Shown: positions 29,051-38,422 of the stretch, piece after piece | Layout of the letters: every line of letters begins with the position of its first letter | How positions within the stretch are numbered: the first letter of the stretch is position 1 | From: Agarilytica rhodophyticola | GTDB lineage: Bacteria; Pseudomonadota; Gammaproteobacteria; Pseudomonadales; Cellvibrionaceae | Direction of reading: 5' to 3' | NCBI RefSeq assembly: GCF_002157225.2 | Contig: NZ_CP020038.1 | Location: 5,610,501-5,674,500 of the forward strand | DNA: 64,000 nucleotides | Translations under genes and position numbers: made by a program | The notes under the pieces: generated by a model | The model's database searches: none | What the model saw: the letters and a program-made list of their open reading frames with translations, nothing else | Told to the model about the DNA's origin: nothing

Positions 29051-29653
29051 TTATAGTTTGTCAGCATTTTCAGACAAGTAAGCGGCAACACCTTCTGGTG
29101 ATGCGTCCATACCTTTATCACCTTCTTGCCAACCTGCTGGGCATACCTCACCGTGCTCTTGGTGAAACGCAAGTGCATCGACCATACGGATCATTTCGTC
29201 AACATTACGCCCCAAAGGTAAGTTATTAACTACTTGATGCTGAACAATTCCCTCTTCGTCAATCAAGAAAGAACCGCGGAAAGCAACACCACCTTCAGAC
29301 TCAACATCGTAAGCTTTACAAATTTCATGCATCATATCTGCAACTAATGGGTATTTAACAGCACCGATACCACCGTCGTTAATGGCGGTGTTGCGCCATG
29401 CATTGTGCGAAAAGTGCGAGTCGATAGAAACCCCGATAACAACTACGCCACGCTTTTCAAATTCAGCCATACGGTGATCAAAAGCTAATAGCTCAGATGG
29501 GCACACAAAGGTAAAGTCTAATGGGTAGAAGAATACGACAGCTTTTTTGCCTTTAGTTACTTCAGCAAAGTTAAATTCGTCAACAATTTCTCCACTAGCC
29601 AATACTGCAGGTGCAGTAAAATCAGGAGCTGGTTTTCCAACTAATACAGCCAT
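29051..29653 (-). CDS. Typical 2-Cys peroxiredoxin (AhpC/TSA family)
   Basis: 200 residues. Peroxidatic Cys at C51 in FYPLDFTFVCPSE, resolving Cys at about C171 in HGEVCPAGW, plus the conserved Arg region and a C-terminal extension (EGVAAYLSENADKL). It reduces H2O2 and organic peroxides. Between rnt and bfd, this is the place of the Pseudomonas peroxidase gene I recall. The gene is divergent from bfd, which suits an iron/peroxide-linked cluster. There is no signal peptide; it is cytosolic. Confidence 0.92.
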   Translation of the reverse strand: MAVLVGKPAPDFTAPAVLASGEIVDEFNFAEVTKGKKAVVFFYPLDFTFVCPSELLAFDHRMAEFEKRGVVVIGVSIDSHFSHNAWRNTAINDGGIGAVKYPLVADMMHEICKAYDVESEGGVAFRGSFLIDEEGIVQHQVVNNLPLGRNVDEMIRMVDALAFHQEHGEVCPAGWQEGDKGMDASPEGVAAYLSENADKL

Positions 29654-29963
29654 AATGCTTCCTCAAAACATAGTTAATAAAAATAATGATCTCGTATCAC
29701 CTTAAACATACAAGGTGACAGGTGCATAAAATTCACAGAAATCATCGAATAAAAAACGGATTTAATATGATACACCCGTGGTTATTGAGCTCACATTGTT
29801 TTTACAAATCAAAACTATAAATTATATTTATAAATACAATATTCCTCATATATCACGAGATCCTATACATATAGTAACCTTCTGCAAACTTTATTGACAA
29901 TCATTCTTATTTGCATTAACCTTAATACTGTAGAAATTAATAAGCATTAGCGGTTAGATATTT
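29654..29963. other. Divergent intergenic region, peroxiredoxin to bfd
   Basis: About 310 AT-rich bases. The only element I can support is the Fur-like box at 29895-29911, which overlaps a TTGACA at 29894-29899. Confidence 0.5.
29895..29911 (+). promoter_or_regulatory. Fur box over the bfd promoter
   Basis: TGACAATCATTCTTATT agrees with the 7-1-7 form of the Fur consensus (TGATAATCATTATCATT) at 14 of 17 positions. It overlaps a TTGACA -35 hexamer. Repression by Fe-Fur would make bfd rise when iron is scarce, in keeping with its role in releasing iron from bacterioferritin. Confidence 0.65.
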
Positions 29964-30167
29964 ATGTACGTTTGTCTTTGTAAAGGTGTGACAGATTCAC
30001 AAATTCGTGAAGCAGTAAATAACGGCGCAGAAAGTATGAGGGCTGTACGTGAGCAGCTTGATGTCTCCAGCCAATGTGGGAAATGCGCTTGCCACGTTCG
30101 CGACTTAGTTAAAGACGCCTTGGAAGGCCCCTCTACAAACAAATCCTCCTACTATCAGGTGGCCTAA
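29964..30167 (+). CDS. bfd: Bacterioferritin-associated ferredoxin Bfd
   Basis: 67 residues. Four Cys ligands for a [2Fe-2S] cluster at C4, C6, C38 and C41 (MYVCLCKGVTDSQI and QCGKCACHVRDL). Bfd docks on bacterioferritin and passes electrons that reduce stored Fe3+ so it can leave. bfrB follows 173 nt downstream in the same direction. Length is typical (64-75). The Fur box upstream fits the known iron-starvation response. Confidence 0.95.
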   Translation: MYVCLCKGVTDSQIREAVNNGAESMRAVREQLDVSSQCGKCACHVRDLVKDALEGPSTNKSSYYQVA

Positions 30168-30340
30168 AATAGGGTAAAAACTACTGACAAGTGGTATAAC
30201 AGAATAAAAACAAAACGCTACTGGTTCTTATTAACAATCGCATTTATTCTTTTAAATCAAAGACTTATTTGACATAGGTCATTCTCAGCGCGACAATTAG
30301 TAATAATTTACCCACCACTATCTAGCTGAGGATTCATCGC

Positions 30341-30811
30341 ATGAAAGGCGACGCTAAGGTTATCGAATTTCTAAATAAGGCATTAGGTAACGAACTTATT
30401 GCAATCAACCAATACTTCCTGCATTCGCGTATGTATAAAGACTGGGGCTTAAAAGAGCTAGCAGATCACGAATATGAGGAGAGCATCGATGAAATGAAGC
30501 ATGCTGACGTCCTTATCGAGCGCATTTTATTCCTTGAAGGCATCCCCAACTTACAACAACTCGGTAAGTTGCTGATCGGTGAGAATACCAAAGAGATGCT
30601 GGAATGCGATCTTCAACTCGAACTTAAAGCCATCCCAGATCTGCGAGATGCCATAGAGTACTGTGAATCAGTGCGAGACTATGTGTCTCGAGATATATTT
30701 CAGAAGATTCTCGACAGCGAAGAAGAGCACGTGGACTGGATTGAGACACAGTTGAGCTTGATTGATAAGATTGGTTTAGAAAATTACCTACAATCTAAAA
30801 TGGCCAACTAA
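30341..30811 (+). CDS. bfrB: Bacterioferritin
   Basis: 156 residues, four-helix-bundle ferritin. All ferroxidase ligands are in the expected places: E18, E51, H54, E94, E127 and H130. M52, the axial ligand of the bridging haem, is present, so this is a true haem bacterioferritin (BfrB type) rather than a plain ferritin. AGGA precedes the start. Twenty-four subunits make a cytosolic iron-storage shell, emptied through Bfd encoded just upstream. It ends at the hairpin 30831-30857. Confidence 0.96.
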   Translation: MKGDAKVIEFLNKALGNELIAINQYFLHSRMYKDWGLKELADHEYEESIDEMKHADVLIERILFLEGIPNLQQLGKLLIGENTKEMLECDLQLELKAIPDLRDAIEYCESVRDYVSRDIFQKILDSEEEHVDWIETQLSLIDKIGLENYLQSKMAN

Positions 30812-30830
30812 CATATCGCAAAACTTCGTA

Positions 30831-30857
30831 TGCCTGGGCTGCTAGCAGTCTCAGGCA
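30831..30857. terminator. Hairpin between convergent bfrB and lipoprotein genes
   Basis: TGCCTG (30831-30836) pairs with CAGGCA (30852-30857), with an inner CTGCTAGCAG palindrome. There is no U-tract, so the terminator call is moderate. Confidence 0.5.
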
Positions 30858-30897
30858 TAATAATACGCCAAACGATATTCAAAGAAGCAAATACTAA

Positions 30898-31659
30898 TTA
30901 CTCCAGGATAGCGCTAACGCCTAAGGAGTAAGCACGCTTATCGCTAGCATACTTCAGCGAAGACACCGCTACTGATGCCCCCAGCATAAAGCTTTTTTTC
31001 GATAACAAGGTTTGTCCTGTACCATTATCGTACTTCACCCCCACAGTTGCTGGAAAATCATAGGCAATCACGTCGCCTTTCTCGATACCAACAGAAAGAG
31101 GAAAACGGAAACGCTCAAACCCCTCTCCTTTCGCAGTTACACTCGGGCTTTGCCAAATGACTACGTAACGGTTACCTACCGGACGCAAAATATGGATAGA
31201 AAAATCTGTTGACCGTGAGAAATGGCCACTGACACCAATAAGTGTGCCTCGTCTGGGGATCGGATTCGCAAGGTCGACTAACACAGCGGCAGTAGCATCA
31301 ATTTTAGTGCGGTCAAACAGCTCTTCACCGACATAATCCAGTAAATCACTCAGCACTAAAAATTCTTTTAATTGATCAATTTGTTTTTGAGTAAATTTAC
31401 GAATTTGCATACGCAGCCCAGATGACTCTTGAACACGTGAACTTTTTTCGGTATCGAGTATTGCCATTACTCTTTTCAGTTCAGTATTGTCTGCGGCCAA
31501 AATAGTCTGTTCTGACTCTAAACTACTAATTTGTTGATTCGCTTCCTTAAGCTGGGTCTCAAGTGTGCTATTTTTGTCCATCAAATCCTGAACTTCAGGT
31601 GTGATTTCACACCCGGCTAAAGCGATACACATACTCAATGCAAAAAAACGAGGCAACAT
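30898..31659 (-). CDS. Lipoprotein with coiled coil, function unknown
   Basis: 253 residues. The signal peptide ends in a lipobox, LAGC (Cys at about 17), so the protein is a lipoprotein. Residues about 25-100 are a long coiled coil (LMDKNSTLETQLKEANQQISSLES and on). The rest is a beta-rich domain of about 150 residues (LIGVSGHFSRSTDFSIHIL, GEGFERFRFPLSVGIEKGDVIAYD) that I do not recognise. It lies 145 nt downstream of the Ser/Thr kinase in the same direction, so the kinase may be its partner or share its transcript. This is inference from position only. Confidence 0.75.
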   Translation of the reverse strand: MLPRFFALSMCIALAGCEITPEVQDLMDKNSTLETQLKEANQQISSLESEQTILAADNTELKRVMAILDTEKSSRVQESSGLRMQIRKFTQKQIDQLKEFLVLSDLLDYVGEELFDRTKIDATAAVLVDLANPIPRRGTLIGVSGHFSRSTDFSIHILRPVGNRYVVIWQSPSVTAKGEGFERFRFPLSVGIEKGDVIAYDFPATVGVKYDNGTGQTLLSKKSFMLGASVAVSSLKYASDKRAYSLGVSAILE

Positions 31660-31804
31660 TGTCTTTCCTTAAAACCAGCTAGCAATTAATAAAGATCAAA
31701 ATAAGTTATTACCCCATCAAAATAATGTACACAAAGGTATTTCAATGAAGATGTATGCTTACATCTTGTTGCCAAGTAGGCTGACAGGGTATCAATTGAA
31801 GAAA

Positions 31805-34450
31805 CTATTCTACCTTGAAAATCGAGGAGTTCAATGTTTCAGAACCGAGACGCATTTCAATTGAATAAACACCAGCGGGAAAACCATCCACAGGACGATC
31901 AATACGAAATATAGATTCACCCTCTGTACCCTCTAAAACAACAGGCACTTGGGCTATTTGAACTTGCTTGCCGCCATCCATTAAGACTGCTTGGATGACA
32001 GTCGTTGTGGTTTGAAAATTTTCGTAACGAAAACCTAAAAATATTGTACGGTCATTGGCTGCTACTTTTGAATACTCGCCGTTAACACTTTCAATTGGCT
32101 CACGCCTAATTGTCATACCACCAATCTTGGGCTGAGCATTAATAATTTTTTCACCAATAACTTCGTCGAGAGCCAGAGCAAGAGACTTCACTCGCTCATG
32201 ATCGCCAAATTCAGTCAATGGAGCACGCATCGCTTCTTTTGCTTGTAGATACTGCTCATCGCCCACCAACTGCCATATTTTAGCGGATAGTTCGTCGACA
32301 ACTCTTTCCAGCTCGTCTTTTGCTGTGGCGTTATCAGGGTCTAATCTGAGAACGCTCTGTAAATCATGAAAAGCGGCTTTCTCTGAAGGAGAAAATAGTT
32401 CCTTTTTAGCAATTTTTGAATCTGCGCTGGCCAGTAACTTGGCAATAGTTGTTTCCCTGTCCACAGTGGACATAATGTCTGTTCTTATACGTTTGGCATG
32501 TTGATTATCCGCATCGATATTTAATGCGTTTTCAATCAGCTTTAACGCTTCACTGGCTTTATTGTTTTTATAACGTTTTTCTGCCAAGTTGGATAAACGT
32601 CTTGAGATTTGTTTTTTACCTTCTAGCGCTTGTTCGTTTTCAGCGTCGAGAGCAAGGGCTTTTTCATAACTATCAAGTGCGTTACGACCAACAGGTTTAG
32701 TAATATTATTCTGATTTAAATACGCTTCAGCTTCTAGAATTAAACTCATCACTCGTTTTCGTTTTTTTGCAAGGTCTTTTATATCAGTAAAAACTACCTC
32801 GTCCTCTTCAGGAAAAAGTGATTGCAGTTGTTTAATGCGTGTATCTAGCTGTGTGGAACTTCCATTCTTACTCGCATGTAGCATTAATCTATCGATCTCA
32901 CTTTGCTTAAATGCAGCAAATCGTTCAACCGCCGCATGCTCAGGCGGTACTAATGCCATAATTTTACGAAACGTTGAAACAATCTCACTTAAGTAAATAT
33001 CATCGCTCGTATAAGCTTCTGCTAGTTGATTTATCTTGTTACTTAACGCCGCTATTTGTGCTTGTTTCTCCTGTTCGAGGTTAGCCGCCAACCCGGCATC
33101 ATCCACTACGTTAGTTACGTTATCAGTAACAATTTCCTCGCCTACATTAGCGCTGCTTGTTTCATCACTTGAGGGGATAATCGGCTCGTCAGGCTCGTAT
33201 AAAGGTGGCAATAAAGTCGGATCATTATATGTCGAAGTGGGGTCACTTAGTGCAGGAGAAGCAGCCGCCAGCTTGGGAGTTGAATTAACATTATTTGGAT
33301 TTTGACCTACGTTCTGCTGTTGTTGTCCGTCAGAGACAATCGCTGTCTCACCCATTACGTGACTCAACCAGGGCTCGAATAGTTCAGGCTTTTTAAAATG
33401 GGTAAAAACCACTATCACCGACATAACAAATATAGCGGCTACAAACCAAGGCAGAACAGCTTTCTTTTCATCGTTCAGGTTTTCATTGGCAACATTGTAG
33501 TCAGGAAAAGCATCCACCATACTAATGTGGTCATCATCGACTTCAAAAGCCTCAGCCTTCTCATCACCAGTATGGCTAAGAGTTGTCATTTCCTCGTCTG
33601 CATTGCTACGAGCCACCGACGCTTGTAGAGCAAACGTGGCTGCATGCTCAATGGTATCAATATCGATGCTTTCTAAGTCGGCCATTAATGCTTTAGCGTT
33701 CTGATAACGTTTATTCACATCCTTCGCCATCATCTGATCGAGGATAGGCTGCAGACCTGCATATATTTTAGGGAGTGTCGGAACAGGCTCGGTAATGTGT
33801 TTAATACCAATAGCTACGGCGGACTCAGCATCATATGGTACTTTTCCAGCCAACACTTTATAAAACACTACGCCTAAACTATAAATATCAGAACGAGAAT
33901 CTACATTTTTGCCCTTCGCTTGCTCCGGGCTCATATAGTGAGGTGTGCCAATCGCAGTGCCAACTTGAGTCACCATGGTATCGGACTCCGCTGTGCGTGC
34001 GATACCGAAATCCATAAGTACGGCACGCCCATCCGACGAATGGAACATAATGTTTTCTGGCTTTATATCGCGATGCACATAGCCTTTACCACCGGCGTAA
34101 TCCAGGGCCTTGGTTATATCCTTAATCATTTCCATTTTTTCGCGCAGACTTAAGCGCCGCCCCACATGCTTTAAGTCTTTGCCATCTATATATTCCATTG
34201 AGAGATAGCAATAGCCGTCATGCATTCCAACATCGTGAACCGTCACGATATTGGGATGCACCAGCTTACTCACAATTTTTGCCTCACGAAAAAAACGCTG
34301 GCCAAAATTGGGATCTTCAGCTAAAGCCTTCGACATCACTTTAAGCGCGACTTCGCGCTCAAAGATTTCTTGTACCGCAAGATATACAGTCGCCATACCA
34401 CCACGGCCAAGAGTACGAAGAATTTTATATCCAGGAATATTCAGCGACAT
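31805..34450 (-). CDS. Membrane Ser/Thr protein kinase (Hanks type) with large periplasmic domain
   Basis: About 881 residues; the ATG at 34450 is preferred to a TTG one codon upstream. Kinase domain at about 8-265: GRGGMATVY loop, K37 in VALKV, E56, HRD as YVHRDIKPEN (D128), DFG at D147, and an activation loop with several Thr ending GTPHYMSPEQ. A Thr/Asp-rich linker follows, one membrane helix at about 340-362 (LPWFVAAIFVMSVIVVF), a Pro/Ser/Asn-rich stretch, helical TPR-like repeats (about 455-745) and a C-terminal beta domain (about 765-881). All catalytic residues are kept, so it should be active. Neither a phosphatase nor FHA-domain gene is beside it. Confidence 0.87.
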   Translation of the reverse strand: MSLNIPGYKILRTLGRGGMATVYLAVQEIFEREVALKVMSKALAEDPNFGQRFFREAKIVSKLVHPNIVTVHDVGMHDGYCYLSMEYIDGKDLKHVGRRLSLREKMEMIKDITKALDYAGGKGYVHRDIKPENIMFHSSDGRAVLMDFGIARTAESDTMVTQVGTAIGTPHYMSPEQAKGKNVDSRSDIYSLGVVFYKVLAGKVPYDAESAVAIGIKHITEPVPTLPKIYAGLQPILDQMMAKDVNKRYQNAKALMADLESIDIDTIEHAATFALQASVARSNADEEMTTLSHTGDEKAEAFEVDDDHISMVDAFPDYNVANENLNDEKKAVLPWFVAAIFVMSVIVVFTHFKKPELFEPWLSHVMGETAIVSDGQQQQNVGQNPNNVNSTPKLAAASPALSDPTSTYNDPTLLPPLYEPDEPIIPSSDETSSANVGEEIVTDNVTNVVDDAGLAANLEQEKQAQIAALSNKINQLAEAYTSDDIYLSEIVSTFRKIMALVPPEHAAVERFAAFKQSEIDRLMLHASKNGSSTQLDTRIKQLQSLFPEEDEVVFTDIKDLAKKRKRVMSLILEAEAYLNQNNITKPVGRNALDSYEKALALDAENEQALEGKKQISRRLSNLAEKRYKNNKASEALKLIENALNIDADNQHAKRIRTDIMSTVDRETTIAKLLASADSKIAKKELFSPSEKAAFHDLQSVLRLDPDNATAKDELERVVDELSAKIWQLVGDEQYLQAKEAMRAPLTEFGDHERVKSLALALDEVIGEKIINAQPKIGGMTIRREPIESVNGEYSKVAANDRTIFLGFRYENFQTTTTVIQAVLMDGGKQVQIAQVPVVLEGTEGESIFRIDRPVDGFPAGVYSIEMRLGSETLNSSIFKVE

Positions 34451-34758
34451 CAAGGGCTACCAAATTATCTGCTTGGGCATAAATGTCATAGATTTAATCA
34501 AAAGCACCGTAGTTATAAAACGTGTAGAAAAAAACCCGCCGTGAACAGCTGGCAGTTATAGGTAAAATAATAGCTTAAAAGCCACGTGCTTTAGTAGCCC
34601 ACACATTAAACTGGCAACCTTGAATGCAGTTATTGTTTCTTTTTTATACCAAACAGACAACTCAACGGCATATTTTGAACAAAATACAGACAAGGCTTGG
34701 ACTAAATATAGGATATGAACCTAGGCACTAGCGAATATGCATCGTGCCTGAAGCTACG
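34451..34758. other. Intergenic region between kinase and grxD
   Basis: About 308 bases. Nothing beyond the expected kinase promoter; no RNA, repeat or small gene is supported. Confidence 0.45.
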
Positions 34759-35094
34759 TTATGAATTGTTATCAGAGCTTTCAATATCGACTGAATCGAT
34801 TAGTGTTTTGAGTTCACCATTTTCATACATCTCAGTAATAATGTCACAGCCACCGACTAATTCACCATTTACCCAAAGCTGTGGAAAGGTTGGCCAATTT
34901 GCGTACTTTGGTAAGTTAGTTCGGATATCAGGGTTAGATAGAATATCAACATAGGCAAAGCGCTGGCCGCACGCCATAATTGCTTGGGTAGCTCTTTGTG
35001 AAAAACCGCACTGGGGGGCATTTGGAGACCCTTTCATGTAAAGGATGATAGGGTTTTCTTCGATTTGTTTCTTGATAGTATCCATGATGTCCAT
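34759..35094 (-). CDS. grxD: Monothiol glutaredoxin Grx4
   Basis: 111 residues. The monothiol CGFS site is at residues 29-32 with the conserved Lys (K21) in YMKGSP; WPTFPQLWVNGELVGGCDI carries the cis-Pro loop and the glutathione-binding GGCD. Grx4 carries a glutathione-ligated [2Fe-2S] cluster, usually with a BolA partner, for Fe-S delivery and iron sensing. This fits the iron-storage genes nearby. It starts at 35094 or at a second ATG three codons later. Length is normal. Confidence 0.95.
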   Translation of the reverse strand: MDIMDTIKKQIEENPIILYMKGSPNAPQCGFSQRATQAIMACGQRFAYVDILSNPDIRTNLPKYANWPTFPQLWVNGELVGGCDIITEMYENGELKTLIDSVDIESSDNNS

Positions 35095-35584
35095 GGTGGC
35101 AAAACCTCGCTTATTACTCGTATCTCGGTTTGTTTAGCTATTTGTTTGACTATATATGTAGCATTTGCGCTACTTACGTTTGCAAAATTTACAATTTTAT
35201 TTTCGTACAACAAAAACCGAGCTATTTACTCAACTATTCGCCATTCTATCCTAGCTTAGGCGTTTAGTTAAAGAAAATTATTCCTACAAATACGGCTGTC
35301 TGAGAAATAACAACTAAATAAGGCAATTCATTAAGCGTCAGCTACCTGAACGGTAATACTCTCTAGTCGCTGGACAACATAGCAATCTATGCTTCAACGC
35401 TTTGAAAAATCTGCATTTATTTATAGAATGCTGAATAAACTCAATAGCGGCTTCGGTTATTTGTTGCAGCTTAGTTGCTGCTATGGCAAATCTTTTGAAA
35501 CAATTTTTATATCTTATGTAACTTGTATAACTTATGTAAGACCGACATAACGCACGTAAATAATACGTAAAATAGGAGCAATAC
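35095..35584. other. Divergent intergenic region, grxD to argD
   Basis: 490 bases. Next to argD are the direct repeats CTTATGTAA at 35513-35521 and 35531-35539 (18 bp apart) and two ACGTAAA copies just after. They could be regulator sites for argD, but do not match the ARG-box consensus well. Otherwise no feature is seen. Confidence 0.4.
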
Positions 35585-36748
35585 ATGTCAGGATCTGCGC
35601 TTATTAATACCTATGGTGAGCGAGACATCACGCTAGTCAGAGGCGACGGTGCCTATGTATGGGACAGCGAAGGTAAGCGCTATCTTGATGCCGTAGCCGG
35701 CATTGCCGTATGCGGTCTTGGCCATAATCATCCCAAAGTCACCGACGCAATTTGTCAACAAGCCAAAACCCTTATCCACTGTTCTAATTTGTACAATATC
35801 GAACCTCAACAGCGACTGGGAAAAGCGCTTATCGATATATCAGGTATGGACAAAGTCTTCTTTTCTAACTCAGGCGCAGAAGCCAATGAGGCAGCAATAA
35901 AGATTGCTCGTAAATACGGCCAAGAGCGCGGTATCGGATCACCCGAGATCATCACCACCACCGGGAGCTTTCATGGCAGAACAATGGCGACGCTAACCGC
36001 CACCGGCAATCCAAAAGTTAAGCAAGGATTTGCTCCCCTACTCTCAGGCTTTACACACGTTCCCTATAACAATCTAGCGGCAGTCAAAGAAGTCGCCAAT
36101 GCTAATACTGTGGCAGTTATGGTGGAACCGGTGCAAGGCGAAGGCGGTGTTCATGTGCCAGATGAAGACTATCTCAAAGATTTACGCTCACTCTGCGACC
36201 AGAATAACTGGCTTCTAATTATCGATGAGATTCAAACAGGTAATGGCCGCACAGGTAAGTATTTCGCCTGTCAGCACAGCAATGTGCTACCCGACGTTCT
36301 CACCACAGCAAAGGGTTTGGGGAATGGCGTTCCTATCGGCGCATGCCTGGTACAAGGAGCTGCGACCGATATTTTGCAACCAGGTAATCATGGCTCTACT
36401 TTTGGTGGTAATCCTTTAGCCACTAATACCGCTTTGGCTGTAGTGCAAACACTAATCGATGACGGCCTCATTAAGCATGCCGAGGATATGGGTACCTTCC
36501 TAAAGCAAGCTTTCACAGACCGCCTGGAAGGCAATACACATGTGAAAGATATTCGGGGCTTAGGCCTGATGCTGGGTATCGAATTAGATCACGAATGCAG
36601 TGATCTAGTGAGTAAAGCAACACAACGTCATTTACTTATTAACATAGCGGCGGGCAATACCATTAGGTTGCTCCCCCCTCTAATTATTGATCAGCAACAA
36701 GCCCAGGTAATCATTGACACTGTCTGTGAGCTGATCGAGTCACTTTAA
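35585..36748 (+). CDS. argD: Acetylornithine aminotransferase ArgD
   Basis: 387 residues, class III PLP aminotransferase. Visible: [18 protein letters not shown], the PLP-phosphate loop [42 protein letters not shown] and the PLP Lys in [14 protein letters not shown], and STFGGNPLA. It converts N-acetylglutamate semialdehyde to N-acetylornithine (and often succinyl-diaminopimelate in lysine synthesis). AGGAG stands before the ATG. argF follows 53 nt later, so the two form an arginine operon. Confidence 0.93.
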   Translation: MSGSALINTYGERDITLVRGDGAYVWDSEGKRYLDAVAGIAVCGLGHNHPKVTDAICQQAKTLIHCSNLYNIEPQQRLGKALIDISGMDKVFFSNSGAEANEAAIKIARKYGQERGIGSPEIITTTGSFHGRTMATLTATGNPKVKQGFAPLLSGFTHVPYNNLAAVKEVANANTVAVMVEPVQGEGGVHVPDEDYLKDLRSLCDQNNWLLIIDEIQTGNGRTGKYFACQHSNVLPDVLTTAKGLGNGVPIGACLVQGAATDILQPGNHGSTFGGNPLATNTALAVVQTLIDDGLIKHAEDMGTFLKQAFTDRLEGNTHVKDIRGLGLMLGIELDHECSDLVSKATQRHLLINIAAGNTIRLLPPLIIDQQQAQVIIDTVCELIESL

Positions 36749-36801
36749 TCCTTCAACAAGTTTTATGGCAACCTTTTCACTTTTTAACCAGGTTTATTAT
36801 C

Positions 36802-37713
36802 ATGGCTACTCGACATTTTTTAACATTATTAGATTGCAGCGCAGCTGAACTACATACTCTTATTGAAGAAGCCATAAAGTTAAAACGCGAATACAAGTCG
36901 GGAAAGATTTTTGAGCCATTAAAAAACAAAGTGCTGGGGAAAATTTTTGAAAAGTCTTCCACCCGCACACGTGTATCTTTTGAAGCAGGCATGTTACAGC
37001 TTGGTGGCGGCTCCATATTCTTATCCCCTAAGGATACTCAACTGGGCCGCGGTGAACCCATCGAAGACTCTGCTCGCGTATTATCACGCATGGTCGATAT
37101 CATCATGATTAGAACGTTCGATCATCAGGCCATTGAACGCTTTGCTGAGTACTCCAAAGTACCCATTATTAACGCTTTGACAGATAGCTATCACCCCTGT
37201 CAATTGCTCGCCGATGTACAAACCTATGTGGAACACAGAGGCAGCCCACAAGGCAAAACGGTAACTTGGGTAGGAGATGGTAATAACATGTGTCAGTCGT
37301 ATATAAATGCCGCTCGCCAATGGGATTTCGAACTCAAAATTGCTTGCCCAGAAGGTTTTGCTCCAAATCCAGAGCTAGTGGCAGAGAATAAAGATCGTGT
37401 ACAAATTTTTAACGATCCTGTGCAAGCGGTAAAAGATGCAGATTGGGTGGTGACAGATGTATGGGCAAGTATGGGACAGGAACAACAACAACAAGCCCGC
37501 ATAGAAAAATTTTCTAACTACCAAGTCAATCACGAGTTAATGAGTTACGCGCACAATGACGCAGTATTTATGCACTGTTTACCCGCTCACCGTGGTGAAG
37601 AAGTCAGCACAGAATTATTAGAAGATGACAGCAAATCTTTGGTTTGGGATGAAGCAGAAAACCGCTTACATGCACAAAAAGCTTTGCTGCTATTTCTGTT
37701 ACAAAACAGTTAG
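36802..37713 (+). CDS. argF: Ornithine carbamoyltransferase ArgF
   Basis: 303 residues. Carbamoyl-phosphate site [35 protein letters not shown], ornithine-binding DVWASMGQE and [11 protein letters not shown] are all present. It makes citrulline from ornithine and carbamoyl phosphate in the cytosol. Downstream of argD in the same direction. Its stop codon begins a 7-bp stem-loop. The anabolic form is more likely, as no arginine deiminase genes are present. Confidence 0.95.
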   Translation: MATRHFLTLLDCSAAELHTLIEEAIKLKREYKSGKIFEPLKNKVLGKIFEKSSTRTRVSFEAGMLQLGGGSIFLSPKDTQLGRGEPIEDSARVLSRMVDIIMIRTFDHQAIERFAEYSKVPIINALTDSYHPCQLLADVQTYVEHRGSPQGKTVTWVGDGNNMCQSYINAARQWDFELKIACPEGFAPNPELVAENKDRVQIFNDPVQAVKDADWVVTDVWASMGQEQQQQARIEKFSNYQVNHELMSYAHNDAVFMHCLPAHRGEEVSTELLEDDSKSLVWDEAENRLHAQKALLLFLLQNS

Positions 37714-37733
37714 GGACGATTATTAAGTCCCTA
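37711..37733 (+). terminator. Hairpin at the argF stop codon
   Basis: TAGGGAC (37711-37717, including the stop codon) pairs with GTCCCTA (37727-37733) across a 9-nt loop. It is followed by TTAAAAA rather than a U-run, so it is a weak terminator candidate. Confidence 0.4.
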
Positions 37734-38422
37734 TTAAAAATCCCCAATACCACTTGTTATTTTAGCTCTTTGTGCTAGCTCGTATTCTTTTAAAATTTCG
37801 CTATAAACAATATAAAAATAAATAAAAAAATATTATACAGTGCCACCATTGCGTCCACGTTTTGATTAACTGGGACGAGATGGGGCGCACAAAGTAAGTA
37901 ACTACTTCATGCATAATATATTCACACTTTATCCACAAGTAACTCCCAAATAAGCCACCTTGCAATAACACAAAAACCGCATTATCTTGTATTCAAGCCT
38001 TGAGAAACCCCTACATATGGTGTTTTGCCGAAGAATAGGCTATCCTTATATAAAGAAGCATTGTTACGCCATAAAAAGTTGTTTTGCGTCACACCTTTGC
38101 TTTGTGAATAAAGTAATAATGCAAGCAGTACCATCTATTAAAACGAAAATAAGCATTCGAGATAACAACAAAAGAACAGGATCTTTGCCGATTGTCATAG
38201 TTAGTATTTGCAGTTAAAAATTTGTAGGAATTTAAGCGTTTAACTTTGTCGATTTACCTGCTAATGACCAATGGCAAATAAAATAAATAGAACGAAACGA
38301 ATGCAAATAACGTAATACCAATACTCAATTTAACATTTAAATCTGTAACTGCTACGCCCACTTACTCATGGGTGTTTTTTAATACTTGCTATACCCAGGA
38401 CTTACAACATAACCCGAGAATC
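37714..38422. other. Long untranslated region upstream of nrdA
   Basis: About 700 bases. The only supported elements are the argF hairpin and the NrdR box pair at 37977-38023. If those boxes mark the promoter, the nrdA leader is about 380 nt. A 76-codon frame at 37987-38217 has a TTG start, no Shine-Dalgarno and no family likeness; I leave it out. Confidence 0.5.
37977..38023 (+). promoter_or_regulatory. Tandem NrdR boxes for nrdAB
   Basis: CCGCATTATCTTGTAT (37977-37992) and CCCCTACATATGGTGT (38008-38023) match the 16-bp NrdR consensus (ACACWATATWTWGTGT) at about 11 and 12 positions. Their starts are exactly 31 bp apart, which is the three-helical-turn spacing known for NrdR box pairs. NrdR represses ribonucleotide reductase genes when dATP is high. 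Confidence 0.65.

Noticed and set aside
35259-35584. ARG box upstream of argD
   Set aside because: TGAATAAACTCAAT keeps one half of the ARG consensus but not the symmetrical half; too weak to call.
37987-38217. 76-codon frame in the nrdA leader
   Set aside because: TTG start, no ribosome-binding site, overlaps the NrdR boxes and has no recognisable composition or motif.
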